Assembly: GCA_018970785.1 (NCBI GenBank)
Contig: JAGWVR010000006.1
Location: forward strand, 1 to 64,000
Source of the DNA: Planctomycetota bacterium
GTDB lineage: Bacteria; Planctomycetota; Planctomycetia; Pirellulales; UBA1268
DNA: 64,000 bases
Reading direction: 5' to 3'
Made by a program: the position numbers and the translations under genes. Positions 47,097-56,377 of the stretch are shown here, piece by piece (within the stretch, counting starts at the first letter, position 1; each line of letters starts with the position of its first letter). The notes below the pieces were generated by a model. The model had not been told where the DNA came from and searched no databases. It saw nothing but the letters and a program-made list of their open reading frames with translations.

Positions 47097-47465
47097 ATGG
47101 CCAAGCAGAACCCCACCGACTCCTCCGCCGCCGGCATGGCCGGCACCGGCCATCATTACGCGATCGTCGTCGACGGCGGGCGCCAATACCGCGTCATGGA
47201 GGGGCAGGAGGTGGCGATCGACTTCCGTCACCTTCCGGCGGGCAGCGAACTGGTGTTCGACGAAGTCCTGGCGGTGAGCCACGCCGGGAAGCTCACGATC
47301 GGTGCGCCGCTGGTGAAGGGGGCGACCGTCAAGGCCGAGGTGCTCGGCTCCGAACAGGGCAAGAAGCTGTTCGTGCAGAAGTTCGCTCGCCGGAAGAACT
47401 ACCGCCGGCGCACCGGACACCGCGCCCTGGTCACGCGGGTGAAGATCGCGTCGATCTCGGCCTGA
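47097..47465 (+). CDS. rplU: 50S ribosomal protein L21
   Basis: HYAIVVDGGRQYRVMEGQEVAIDFRHLPAGSELVFDEVLAV...KGATVKAEVLGSEQGKKLFVQKFARRKNYRRRTGHRALVTRVKIASI. Confidence 0.93.
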   Translation: MAKQNPTDSSAAGMAGTGHHYAIVVDGGRQYRVMEGQEVAIDFRHLPAGSELVFDEVLAVSHAGKLTIGAPLVKGATVKAEVLGSEQGKKLFVQKFARRKNYRRRTGHRALVTRVKIASISA

Positions 47466-47521
47466 TCGTGGCGGCGTGATCCCCCGGCCGCGAAAGGCCG
47501 CTGCCGAGCCACGCCCCCTGC

Positions 47522-49411
47522 TCACTCGACGATGCCGTGCAGCGGTCCGCCGCGCGCGCAGAGGGCGTCGACCCGCGCCGAGACCTGCGGATCCTCTTCG
47601 ACCGGCGGGGCGTGGTGTGGCTTGAGCCGGGCGTCGATCACCAGCGGACCGCGGCAGCCCCAGTGCTTGTGGCGGATGCCGGCGCCGACGCCGTGGACGT
47701 CGGTGGCGGGATTGGAGCGGGTGAAGGTCAGCCAGAGGAAGTTCTCGAGACGGGCCGCGGCGAAGCCGGGATCGTCGACCACCACCACCAGCGGCCAGGC
47801 GCCGAGCGCGTGATCGGGCCCGATGGCGGCGGTGAGCCGGTCGATGTCGGCGGTCCAGTCGGCGGTGGCGCAGCGGCTCCAGATCGCCCGCTCGTCGGGG
47901 GCCGCCAGCGCCGGCTGCGGCGCGATCGCCGGCCCGCCGACCGCGACGATCCCCGGCAGGCAGACGCGCGGGGAATGAAAACCCGACGGGAGCGGCACGT
48001 CCGCGGGCATGTCGGTGCCCAGCGTGCGCCGGGCCGGGCCGCGCGCCGCCACGACCAGCTTGCTCCCGGCGTTGAAACCGCTGCCGGAGTAGTCGAGGGT
48101 GTCGATCGTCGTCTCGGTGTGGAAGTGGCAGTCACGCTGCCAGTCGACGCGCTGGAGGAGATGCGCGAGGAACGCCGGCACGTCGTGGGCGTCGAGGCCG
48201 GGCGCACCCAGGCCGTCGACGATCAGCAGGTACTTCGCCAGCGACAGCTGCCCCTGGCCGAGGATCGCGGAGGCCTGGGTGAGCAGCTCGGCGGGGCGGT
48301 CGCTGCGCCGCCACGGGAGGTAGCGCTCGCTCCCCACCGCCAGGAGCAGCGGATGGACACCGGCGGCATCGACGGCGTGGACGCTCGACACCCCGGGCAG
48401 GACGGTCGGGATCACCGGCCCGGTGAGCTCGTGGACGAGCCAGCCGAACAGCGTGTCCTCCTGCGGCGGCCGACCGACGACCGTCGCCGGCCAGATCGCC
48501 CCGGGACGGTGGCGGACCTGGTCGACGCGGAGGACCGGGAACTCGTGCTGCCGGGCGTAGTAGCCGAGGTGGTCGCCGAACGGCCCCTCCGGCTTCGTGC
48601 CGGGGAGGATCGTCCCTTCGATGGCGAAGTCGGCGTCGGCGTAGACGGCCGGCCCGCCGGGGCGGCGCACCATCGGGATCCGATGACCGGCCAGCGCCCC
48701 GGCGAACGTCAGCTCCGACAGCCCCTCGGGGAGCGGCATCATCGCCGCCACGGTCATCGCCGGGGCGCCGCCGACGGTGATCACGACACGCAGCGGCACG
48801 CCGCGCTCCAGCGCCCGCGCGTGATGGACACCGATGCCGCGGTGGATCTGGTAGTGGAGGCCGACCTCGTGGAGCGGGTCGTAGTCGTTGCCCGCCAACT
48901 GGACCCGGTACATGCCCAGGTTCGAGGCACGCGTGCCCGGTGCGGCGGGATCCTCGGAGTAGACGCACGGGAGGGTCACGAACGGCCCGCCGTCGCCCGG
49001 CCACGAGACCAGGTGCGGCAGCCGGTCGAGCGCGATCGCGTGGGCCATGATCGGGCCGGAGCGGACCCGGCGCGGGAGCATCGTGAGGGCGTCGAGCGGC
49101 GCCCGCCAGTAGCGCCACGGCCGCTCGAGGGCCCGCTGGGGCTCGATCTTCAGTTCGACGAGCCGGCGCACGCGTTCGAGGGTATCGGCGAAGATCCGCT
49201 CCACGCGCCGCCGCGTGCCGAACAGATTGACGAGGATCGGAAACGACGAGCCGCGCGGGTTGGAAAACAGCAGCGCCGGGCCCCCGTCCCGGAACAGCCG
49301 CCGCTGGATCTCCGCGATCTCGAGCCGGGGATCGACCGGATGGTCGATCCGCACCACTTCTCCCGCCGCCGCCAGCGACCGGACGCAATCCTGGAGCGAG
49401 CGGAATCCCAT
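47522..49411 (-). CDS. UbiD-family decarboxylase
   Basis: MGFRSLQDCVRSLAAAGEVVRIDHPVDPRLEIAEIQRRLFRDGGPALLFSNPRGSSFPILVNLFGTRRR...ILPGTKPEGPFGDHLGYYA. Confidence 0.9.
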   Translation of the reverse strand: MGFRSLQDCVRSLAAAGEVVRIDHPVDPRLEIAEIQRRLFRDGGPALLFSNPRGSSFPILVNLFGTRRRVERIFADTLERVRRLVELKIEPQRALERPWRYWRAPLDALTMLPRRVRSGPIMAHAIALDRLPHLVSWPGDGGPFVTLPCVYSEDPAAPGTRASNLGMYRVQLAGNDYDPLHEVGLHYQIHRGIGVHHARALERGVPLRVVITVGGAPAMTVAAMMPLPEGLSELTFAGALAGHRIPMVRRPGGPAVYADADFAIEGTILPGTKPEGPFGDHLGYYARQHEFPVLRVDQVRHRPGAIWPATVVGRPPQEDTLFGWLVHELTGPVIPTVLPGVSSVHAVDAAGVHPLLLAVGSERYLPWRRSDRPAELLTQASAILGQGQLSLAKYLLIVDGLGAPGLDAHDVPAFLAHLLQRVDWQRDCHFHTETTIDTLDYSGSGFNAGSKLVVAARGPARRTLGTDMPADVPLPSGFHSPRVCLPGIVAVGGPAIAPQPALAAPDERAIWSRCATADWTADIDRLTAAIGPDHALGAWPLVVVVDDPGFAAARLENFLWLTFTRSNPATDVHGVGAGIRHKHWGCRGPLVIDARLKPHHAPPVEEDPQVSARVDALCARGGPLHGIVE

Positions 49412-49526
49412 CGGTGCGGTCCGTGACGTGGTCGCGCCGACCGCCACGGGCCGGTACACTCCGGTGAGGATTTATAGTCGTGCCGCCGCTCCGGGCCGCC
49501 GGAGTGGTGCGGCTCCGGGGAGATTC

Positions 49527-49943
49527 ATGGCGATGGTCACGATCACCAGCACGTACCAGGGGGGGCTTCGCTGCCGGGCCGTCCACGGACCGTCGGGGGC
49601 GACCCTGCTGACCGATGCCCCCGTCGACAACCACGGTCGCGGCGAGAGCTTCTCGCCGACCGACCTGGTGGCGACGGCGCTGGGGACGTGCATGATGACG
49701 ATCATGGGGATCGTGGCGGACCGTCATGGGATCGATCTGGCCGGGACGACGGCCGAAACGACCAAGGAAATGTCGACCAGCCCGCCACGGCGGATCGCCA
49801 CGCTGCGGACGCGGATCACCGTCCCGCTGCCGGCCGACCATCCGCAGCGCGAGTTGCTCGAGCGCGCGGCGCTCACCTGCCCGGTCCACGAGAGCCTCGG
49901 CGGCGGCATCGAGTCGCCGGTGGAGTTCGTGTGGCGCGGCTGA
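49527..49943 (+). CDS. OsmC-family protein
   Basis: LLTDAPVDNHGRGESFSPTDLVATALGTCMMTIMGIVADRHGIDL...ERAALTCPVHESL. Confidence 0.93.
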   Translation: MAMVTITSTYQGGLRCRAVHGPSGATLLTDAPVDNHGRGESFSPTDLVATALGTCMMTIMGIVADRHGIDLAGTTAETTKEMSTSPPRRIATLRTRITVPLPADHPQRELLERAALTCPVHESLGGGIESPVEFVWRG

Positions 49944-49968
49944 TGCCGCCGGTGCGGGAGCGACCGCC

Positions 49969-50589
49969 ATGGCAGATGGGGAATCGTCGGATGGGCGGCG
50001 GATCGCCGACTGGCTCGCCCGGGCCCGGCGCGGTGATGCCGCGGCCCGCGAGGAGTTGTTCGCCGCCTGCCGCAGCTACGTCGCCACGGTCGCCCGCTGC
50101 CACCTGCAGCGCGGTCTCGCGGCCCGCGTCGATCCTTCGGACGTCGTCCAGCAGTCGTTGCTCGAGGCCCACCGCGGTTTCGACCGATTTGCCGGCGAGT
50201 CGCCGGGGCAGTGGCTGGCGTGGCTGCGCGGGATCGCCACCCACAACGCGCTCGATGCCGCCCGCGGGCACCGCGTCGCCGCGCGCCGTGACGCCGGCCG
50301 CGAGCGCTCCCTCGAGGGCGCGGTGGGCGATGGCGACCCCGCCGCCGACCCGGGGTCGTCACCGAGCCAGCGCGTGCTGCGGTGGGAGCGCGAGTGGCAC
50401 CTCGCTGCCGCCGTCGACCGGCTCGCCGACGACCACCGCCGGGTGATCGAACTACGGCACATCGAGCGGCTGCCGTTCGACGAGGTGGCGCGGCGCATGG
50501 ACCGCTCCGCCGGGGCCTGCCGGATGCTGTGGATGCGGGCCCTCGAGCAGCTCCGCGCCCAGCTGGCCGACGCGGGGGTGGGGCCGTGA
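49969..50589 (+). CDS. ECF-type RNA polymerase sigma factor
   Basis: RVDPSDVVQQSLLEAHRGFDRFAGESPGQWLAWLRGIATHNALDAARGH; sigma4 AAAVDRLADDHRRVIELRHIERLPFDEVARRMDRSAGACRMLWMRAL. Confidence 0.92.
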   Translation: MADGESSDGRRIADWLARARRGDAAAREELFAACRSYVATVARCHLQRGLAARVDPSDVVQQSLLEAHRGFDRFAGESPGQWLAWLRGIATHNALDAARGHRVAARRDAGRERSLEGAVGDGDPAADPGSSPSQRVLRWEREWHLAAAVDRLADDHRRVIELRHIERLPFDEVARRMDRSAGACRMLWMRALEQLRAQLADAGVGP

Positions 50590-52172
50590 GCGGGGCCCCC
50601 GGCGCGGGTGGCGGCGCTTCGGTCTCCGCCGACCTCCTCGACCGCTACCTGGCCGCGCTCCAGGCCGGCGACGACGAGGCGCGGCGGGCCCTCCTCCGCG
50701 ACGAACCGCGCCTCGCCGAGTGGGACGAGTGCCTCGAGGAACTCGATCTCCTCGCCTCCGGCCTCGAGCCTGGTGCCGATCCGGTCGCGGTGCCCGCCGG
50801 CACCCGGTACGGCGCCTACCGGATCGTCGCCGAGATCGGGCGCGGTGGGATGGGGGTCGTGTACCGGGCGCGGCAGGCGGGGCTCGACCGCGACGTGGCC
50901 CTCAAGGTGCTCGCCGCCGGGATGCAGGCCTCCGACGAGCAGCGCCGCCGGTTCCTCGCCGAGGCCCGGCTCGCCGCCCGGATCCGTCATCCGGGGATCG
51001 TCGTGATCCATGACGCCGGCGAGGACCATGGCCAGTTGTACTACGCGATGGACCTCATCGACGGCGAGGATCTGGCGGCCCGGCTCGCCCGCGGTCCGCT
51101 GCCGTTGGCCGACGCGGTCCGGCTCGTGGCCGACGTCGCCCGGTCGGTCGCCCACCTCCACGCTGCGGGCGTGCTCCACCGCGATCTCAAACCGCGCAAC
51201 ATCCTCCTCGACGGCGACGGGGCGCCGATCGTCACCGACTTCGGCCTCGCCCGCGACGAGGCCGGCGACGGCGATCCCACCGCCACCGGCACGATCCTCG
51301 GCACCCCGGCCTACATGCCTCCGGAACAGGTCACCGGGAGCCGCGCTGCCGACGCGCGCGGCGACGTCTATTCGCTCGGCGCGATCCTCTACGAGATCCT
51401 CGCCGGCCGCCCCGCCTTCTCGGCGCCGACGCGCCTGGCGACGCTGCTTCAGGTCCTCGAGCGCGAGCCGGTGTCGCCGCGGCGCTGGAATCGGGGCGTA
51501 CCGCGGGCGCTGGCCGCGATCTGCCTGCGGGCGCTGGAGAAGGCCCCCGACCGCCGGCCGGCGTCCGCCGCGGCATTGGCCGACGAGCTCGAGGCCTTCC
51601 TCCGCGGCGAGCGCGGGCCGGCCGTGGGCGGGAACCTGGGCCACCGGATCGTCCGCGCCGTGCGCCGTCATCCGGCGGCGGGGTTCCGCCTCGTCGGGAT
51701 CGTCGGCACCGCGGCGGTGGTGGTGGTCCGCTGCCTGCTCGCGCCCGACACGATCGGCTTCTACGCGCCGGTGCTCGTCGGCCTGGGCGCCTGGGGAACG
51801 CTGGCCGCGGCCTGGGAGTGGGCCGGAGTACGCGCGCTGCCGGTGGGCACCGTGGCGCGGTTGTTCACGCTCACCGACGGTGTCTTCGTCAGCTTCCTGC
51901 TGTGGCTGGTGGACGGCGCCAACGGCCCGCTCGTCGCGGTCTATCCGGTGCTCGTCGCCGCGGCGGGGGTCTGGCTCGAGGGGGGGCTGGTCCGCCTCGC
52001 CGCCGTGGTGTCGCTCGTCGGCTACGTCGCCGTGCTCCTCGCCCGCCCGGCCGCCGTGGAATGGCACCTCGTGGCGATCGTCTCGCTCCTGATATCCGTG
52101 GCCGCGGCGATCACCGACCTGCAGCTCGGCCGGCTGTCGCTCCGTGAGCGGGGGGGACGGCCGCCGGGCTGA
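50586..52172 (+). CDS. membrane-associated serine/threonine protein kinase
   Basis: GTG start overlapping sigma stop (GTGA); YGAYRIVAEIGRGGMGVVYRARQAGLDRDVALKVL; VLHRDLKPRNILL; VTDFGLARD; C-terminal TM segments. Confidence 0.94.
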   Translation: MSGAPGAGGGASVSADLLDRYLAALQAGDDEARRALLRDEPRLAEWDECLEELDLLASGLEPGADPVAVPAGTRYGAYRIVAEIGRGGMGVVYRARQAGLDRDVALKVLAAGMQASDEQRRRFLAEARLAARIRHPGIVVIHDAGEDHGQLYYAMDLIDGEDLAARLARGPLPLADAVRLVADVARSVAHLHAAGVLHRDLKPRNILLDGDGAPIVTDFGLARDEAGDGDPTATGTILGTPAYMPPEQVTGSRAADARGDVYSLGAILYEILAGRPAFSAPTRLATLLQVLEREPVSPRRWNRGVPRALAAICLRALEKAPDRRPASAAALADELEAFLRGERGPAVGGNLGHRIVRAVRRHPAAGFRLVGIVGTAAVVVVRCLLAPDTIGFYAPVLVGLGAWGTLAAAWEWAGVRALPVGTVARLFTLTDGVFVSFLLWLVDGANGPLVAVYPVLVAAAGVWLEGGLVRLAAVVSLVGYVAVLLARPAAVEWHLVAIVSLLISVAAAITDLQLGRLSLRERGGRPPG

Positions 52173-52182
52173 GGGTCGGGCT

Positions 52183-53814
52183 TCAGGGGAGGATCCGCAG
52201 GCCGACGGCGGTGTTGAGGTCGAGCATCGCGCGGCGGTGACGGACCGCGGCGTCGCGCAGCGCCTCGACCGTCTCGCCGGCCTCGTCGAGGGCCGCCGCA
52301 TGGTCGGCGGCGGAGCGCCGGCCTGCGGCACGCTCGGCCTCGGCGCGGGTGACCTGGTCCTTGACCCGGGGAAGGAGGACCTCCTCGACATGGGTCAGCG
52401 CCGCCCGGGAGCGCTCGTACTCGCGGCGGGCCAGACGGACCTCGGCGACGACGCGGCGCTCCAGGGCCGACAGTTCGAGCTTCGTCTGCGTCACGTTGCT
52501 CTCCGCCTTCGCGATGTTGCCCTGGTTGCGGTTGTAGATCGGCAGGGCGAAGGTGAGTCCCACCGCCCAGCTCTGCGAGTTGGGCAAGCCGACCGGGCGG
52601 TTGTCCTGGATCGTGATCGGGTCGTAGAAGAGGTAGATGTCGTCGAACCGGTTGGCGCGCTGGAGATTCACCTCGGCCCCGGCCCGCGCGATGCCATGGC
52701 GCGCCGCGGCGAGGTCGGGGCGGCAGCGGAGGGCGAGAGCGGCGAGCTCGTCGGTTCCCGGCGGCGGGGGCACGCCATCGCGCAGCGTGCCCTGCGGCTC
52801 CAGGCTGGCGACGTCGTCGGCGGGGATCGCGAGGAGGACGGCGAGGCCGTCCTGGGCGTCGCCGTACGCTCCCCGGGCGTCGTCGGCCGCATCCCGCGCG
52901 CGGGCGACGGCAAGCCCGAGCGCCTCCGCGGCGTCGGCATCGGCCGCGGACCCACCGCGCCGCGCCTCGCGGAGCAGCTCCTCGCGCCGGCGGAGCCGGG
53001 CCTCGGCCAACGAGAGGTCGATCCGGGCCGACTGCAGGTTCACGAATCCCCGGCCGACGGCGTCGAGCTGACGGCGGACCACGTCCTGGAACTGGGCTTC
53101 GATCGTCGACCGTGCCATCCGGGCGACGACCGTGCGCGCCTGCCGCTTCCGCGAGACGTCGAGGGGATAGGTGATGTTGAGGTCGTACTGCGTCGGGCCG
53201 CCAGGTGTCTGAGGCGTGTAGCTGCCGTAGGGGATGAACTGCGAGTCCATGTACAGCAGCGGATTGGTGCGGAGGCCCGCGGTGAGGACGTCGGCGTCGG
53301 CCTGCGCGAGCTCCTCGCGCAGGGCGCGGATGTCGAGGTTGGACGTCATCATCCGCTCGATGGCGGCGTCGAGGGAGAGACCGTCGGCGGGCCCGGGCCC
53401 GAACACCAGCCCGGCGTCGGCCGGGTCGGCGCCGGCAGACGCCGATGGAGTGGCCTCCGGCGTGGGCAGCGCTTCGGGAAGATCGATCTCGCGCCGCAGG
53501 CCGGCCGCCACGGTTCCCGGCCGTGTCTTGCCGCGTGGGATCCGCCCAGTGCGCTGCCGCCCGCCGAGCACGCCCGACCCAGCGGTCGATGCGTTGCCGT
53601 CGAATGACGTCGACAGCGCGCCGGGGGCCGGTCCGAGGGCCGATTCGATCGCGCCAGGCGTGGGACCGAGGACGGGGAGTTCGAGGATCGCCGTCCGCTG
53701 CGGGGACTGGACCGCGCCGGAGTCCTGCTGGGCGGTCGCCGATCGCGGGGCGAGCAGCAGGATCAGGGCGACCGCCACCTGCAATCGGCTCGGGATCGGG
53801 AGCGGTCGGGGCAT
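52183..53814 (-). CDS. TolC-family outer membrane efflux protein
   Basis: RPDLAAARHGIARAGAEVNLQRANRFDDIYLFYDP...SQSWAVGLTFALPIYNRNQGNIAKAESNVTQTKLELSALERRVVAEVRLARREYE. Confidence 0.9.
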   Translation of the reverse strand: MPRPLPIPSRLQVAVALILLLAPRSATAQQDSGAVQSPQRTAILELPVLGPTPGAIESALGPAPGALSTSFDGNASTAGSGVLGGRQRTGRIPRGKTRPGTVAAGLRREIDLPEALPTPEATPSASAGADPADAGLVFGPGPADGLSLDAAIERMMTSNLDIRALREELAQADADVLTAGLRTNPLLYMDSQFIPYGSYTPQTPGGPTQYDLNITYPLDVSRKRQARTVVARMARSTIEAQFQDVVRRQLDAVGRGFVNLQSARIDLSLAEARLRRREELLREARRGGSAADADAAEALGLAVARARDAADDARGAYGDAQDGLAVLLAIPADDVASLEPQGTLRDGVPPPPGTDELAALALRCRPDLAAARHGIARAGAEVNLQRANRFDDIYLFYDPITIQDNRPVGLPNSQSWAVGLTFALPIYNRNQGNIAKAESNVTQTKLELSALERRVVAEVRLARREYERSRAALTHVEEVLLPRVKDQVTRAEAERAAGRRSAADHAAALDEAGETVEALRDAAVRHRRAMLDLNTAVGLRILP

Positions 53815-54050
53815 CGGCGCGTCCTTTCGGACACAGGGCAGCCCGGCACTGGACCAGGACCAGACCCTTTCTCATCGGGAAAGCCGGCTGGAGTTCTCCA
53901 AACCTCCCGATCGGCACGGCCCGTCGAGCGGCTGCGGTCGCCCGCCGGAGGGGGCCGGCACGGCGGCGGGGGCAAGCGGGGGTGGCCGTGGGCTCCGGGC
54001 AAGGGACAATCACCGATGCCGCCGATCCCCCGAGGCTCCGGAATCCCGTG

Positions 54051-55409
54051 ATGGCCGATCTGTTCGCCGCCGCGCGGGCCGCCCACGTCGCCCGTGCCGC
54101 GCCCCTGGCGGCGCGGATGCGGCCGCGCCGGCTCGCCGACTACGTCGGGCAGGACCACGTCGTCGGTCCCGGGCGGCTGCTCCGTCGGCTGATCGAGTCG
54201 GACCGGCTGGGGTCGGTGATCCTCCACGGTCCACCGGGCGTGGGGAAGACGACGCTCGCCGAGATCATCGCGCGCGAGACGAAGCGCCGGTTCGTCGAGC
54301 TGTCGGCGACGGCGGCGGGAGTGAAGGAGGTTCGCGAGGTTCTCGACGCGGCGCGGCGCCGGCTCGAGGACGACGGCGGCCACACCTGCTTGTTCGTCGA
54401 CGAGATCCACCGCTTCAACAAGGCGCAGCAGGACGTGCTCCTGCCCGACGTCGAGGCCGGCGTGGTCGCGCTGATCGGCGCGACCACGCAGAATCCCTAC
54501 TTCTCGCTCACCAGCGCGCTGGTGAGCCGCAGCCGGCTGTTCGCCCTCGAACCCCTCACCGCCGCCGAGATCGCCACGATCCTCGACCGCGCCCTGGCCG
54601 ATGCCGAACACGGCCTGGGGCGCGAGCAGGTCGTGCTCACGGCCGCCGCCCGGGATTTCCTCGCCGCCTCGGCCGACGGCGACGCGCGCCGCGCCCTGGG
54701 CGCCCTCGAGGTCGGCGTGTTGTCGAGCGGCACGCGGCCGCTGGAGTTCACGCTCGAACTGGCGCGTGAGAGCGTGCAGCGCAAGGGGGTCGTGTACGAC
54801 GACGGCGACACCCATTACGACTGTGCCAGCGCCCTGATCAAGAGCATCCGCGGCAGCGACCCCGACGCCGGCCTGTACTGGCTGGCGCGGATGCTCGAGG
54901 GGGGGGAGGACGTGCGCTTCCTGGCCCGGCGGCTGGTGATCCTCGCCAGCGAGGACGTCGGCAACGCCGATCCCCGCGCCCTGGTGATCGCCGTGGCGGC
55001 GATGCAGGCCACCGAGTTCGTCGGTCTGCCGGAGTGCCAGTTGACGCTCGCCCAGGCGGTCACATACCTGGCCGTCGCCCCCAAGAGCAACGCCTGCACC
55101 AGCGCCATCGCCGCCGCGCGGCGCGACGTCCGTGAGCAGGCGGTGATTCCGGTGCCACGACACCTCCGCGACGGCCACTCCGCATCAACGCGGGCCCTCG
55201 GCCGTGGCGCCGGCTACCGCTACGCGCACGACGCCCCGGACGCGATCGCCGCCCAGGAGTACCTCGGGGTGCCGCGGCGCTACTACCAGCCGACCGACCG
55301 CGGCGAGGAGCAGCGGATCGCGGTGCGTCTGGCCGAGATCCGCCGGCGGCTCGGCGCGGCGGGCGACGACGGCCCCGGCGAGGATGGCGGGGGCGCGGCG
55401 GCACCGTGA
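54051..55409 (+). CDS. rarA: replication-associated recombination protein A (RarA/MgsA)
   Basis: PLAARMRPRRLADYVGQDHVVGPGRLLRRLIESDRLGSVILHGPPGVGKTTLAEIIA; FVDEIHRFNKAQQDVLLP; ATTQNPYFSLTSALVSRS. Confidence 0.95.
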   Translation: MADLFAAARAAHVARAAPLAARMRPRRLADYVGQDHVVGPGRLLRRLIESDRLGSVILHGPPGVGKTTLAEIIARETKRRFVELSATAAGVKEVREVLDAARRRLEDDGGHTCLFVDEIHRFNKAQQDVLLPDVEAGVVALIGATTQNPYFSLTSALVSRSRLFALEPLTAAEIATILDRALADAEHGLGREQVVLTAAARDFLAASADGDARRALGALEVGVLSSGTRPLEFTLELARESVQRKGVVYDDGDTHYDCASALIKSIRGSDPDAGLYWLARMLEGGEDVRFLARRLVILASEDVGNADPRALVIAVAAMQATEFVGLPECQLTLAQAVTYLAVAPKSNACTSAIAAARRDVREQAVIPVPRHLRDGHSASTRALGRGAGYRYAHDAPDAIAAQEYLGVPRRYYQPTDRGEEQRIAVRLAEIRRRLGAAGDDGPGEDGGGAAAP

Positions 55410-55439
55410 GGAGCCCGGCGGCGACGTCGGGAAAAAGGG

Positions 55440-55892
55440 ATGCGTGCGGTGGTCCAGCGGGTGAGCGAGGCGGAGGTCACGATCGACGGGGCCGCCGTGG
55501 GCACGATCGGTCTCGGGCTGATGGTGCTGGTCGGGGTCGAGGTCGGCGACACCGGCGCGGACGTCGGCTGGCTGGCGGGCAAAATCGTCCGGTTGCGTAT
55601 CTTCCCGGACACGGCGGGGCTGTTCGACCGGAGCGTCATCGACGTCGGGGGGGAGGTGCTGGTGGTCAGCCAGTTCACCCTCCACGCCAGCACCGCCCGC
55701 GGGAACCGTCCGAGTTTCCTCGCCGCGGCCCGCCCCGAGGAGGCGATCCCGCTCTACGCGTCGTTCCTCGACACGCTCGCCGCGCAGCTCGGTCGCCCGG
55801 TGCAGTGCGGCCGGTTCGGGGCGGCGATGGCGGTCCGTCTGGTCAACGACGGGCCGGTCACGATCCCGCTCGACTCCCGGCGGCGTGACTGA
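55440..55892 (+). CDS. dtd: D-aminoacyl-tRNA deacylase
   Basis: MRAVVQRVSEAEVTIDGAAVGTIGLGLMVLVGVEVGD...VVSQFTLHASTARGNRPSFLAAARPEEA. Confidence 0.96.
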   Translation: MRAVVQRVSEAEVTIDGAAVGTIGLGLMVLVGVEVGDTGADVGWLAGKIVRLRIFPDTAGLFDRSVIDVGGEVLVVSQFTLHASTARGNRPSFLAAARPEEAIPLYASFLDTLAAQLGRPVQCGRFGAAMAVRLVNDGPVTIPLDSRRRD

Positions 55893-55979
55893 CGGTCCCG
55901 GCACCGCCGGCCAGGGGTGGCGGGCGGAGGCTCGCGGACGTGATACACTCTCCCGGCGATCGGCAAGCGAACGTCGATG

Positions 55980-56053
55980 GTGGCTGTAGCTCAGTTGGTT
56001 AGAGCACCAGATTGTGGTTCTGGGGGTCGCGGGTTCGAATCCCGTCAGCCACC
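55980..56053 (+). tRNA. tRNA-His (anticodon GTG)
   Basis: GTGGCTG TA GCTC AGTTGGTTA GAGC A CCAGA TTGTGGT TCTGG GGGTC GCGGG TTCGAAT CCCGT CAGCCAC C; genomic G at 55979 could supply G-1. Confidence 0.97.
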
Positions 56054-56377
56054 CTTCCTGCCGCGACCGGCGCGGTGCCTCGGGGCGGCGGCGCCCCGCT
56101 GGGCGTGCTTTGCCCTGCCGCGGCGTGGTGTCTCGTGTCGTCGTCCGTTCCGCAGGGCCGGCGGCCGTTGCGACGGCGCTTTCGCGGAGGCTATCCTCTT
56201 GCCCGAGGCGACGCGTCGGCCCGGTGGGCGGGCCATCACCTCCGGACGCCATGCGTGCCGGCTTCGGTGTCACGCCGATCGGTCTTCGCGGCTCCACGGT
56301 TCGATCAGCCATTCACGGTGTTGAATCAGATCCCGATCCCGGCGGGGCCTGCGGTCCCGTTCACAGGAGATGTTCCG

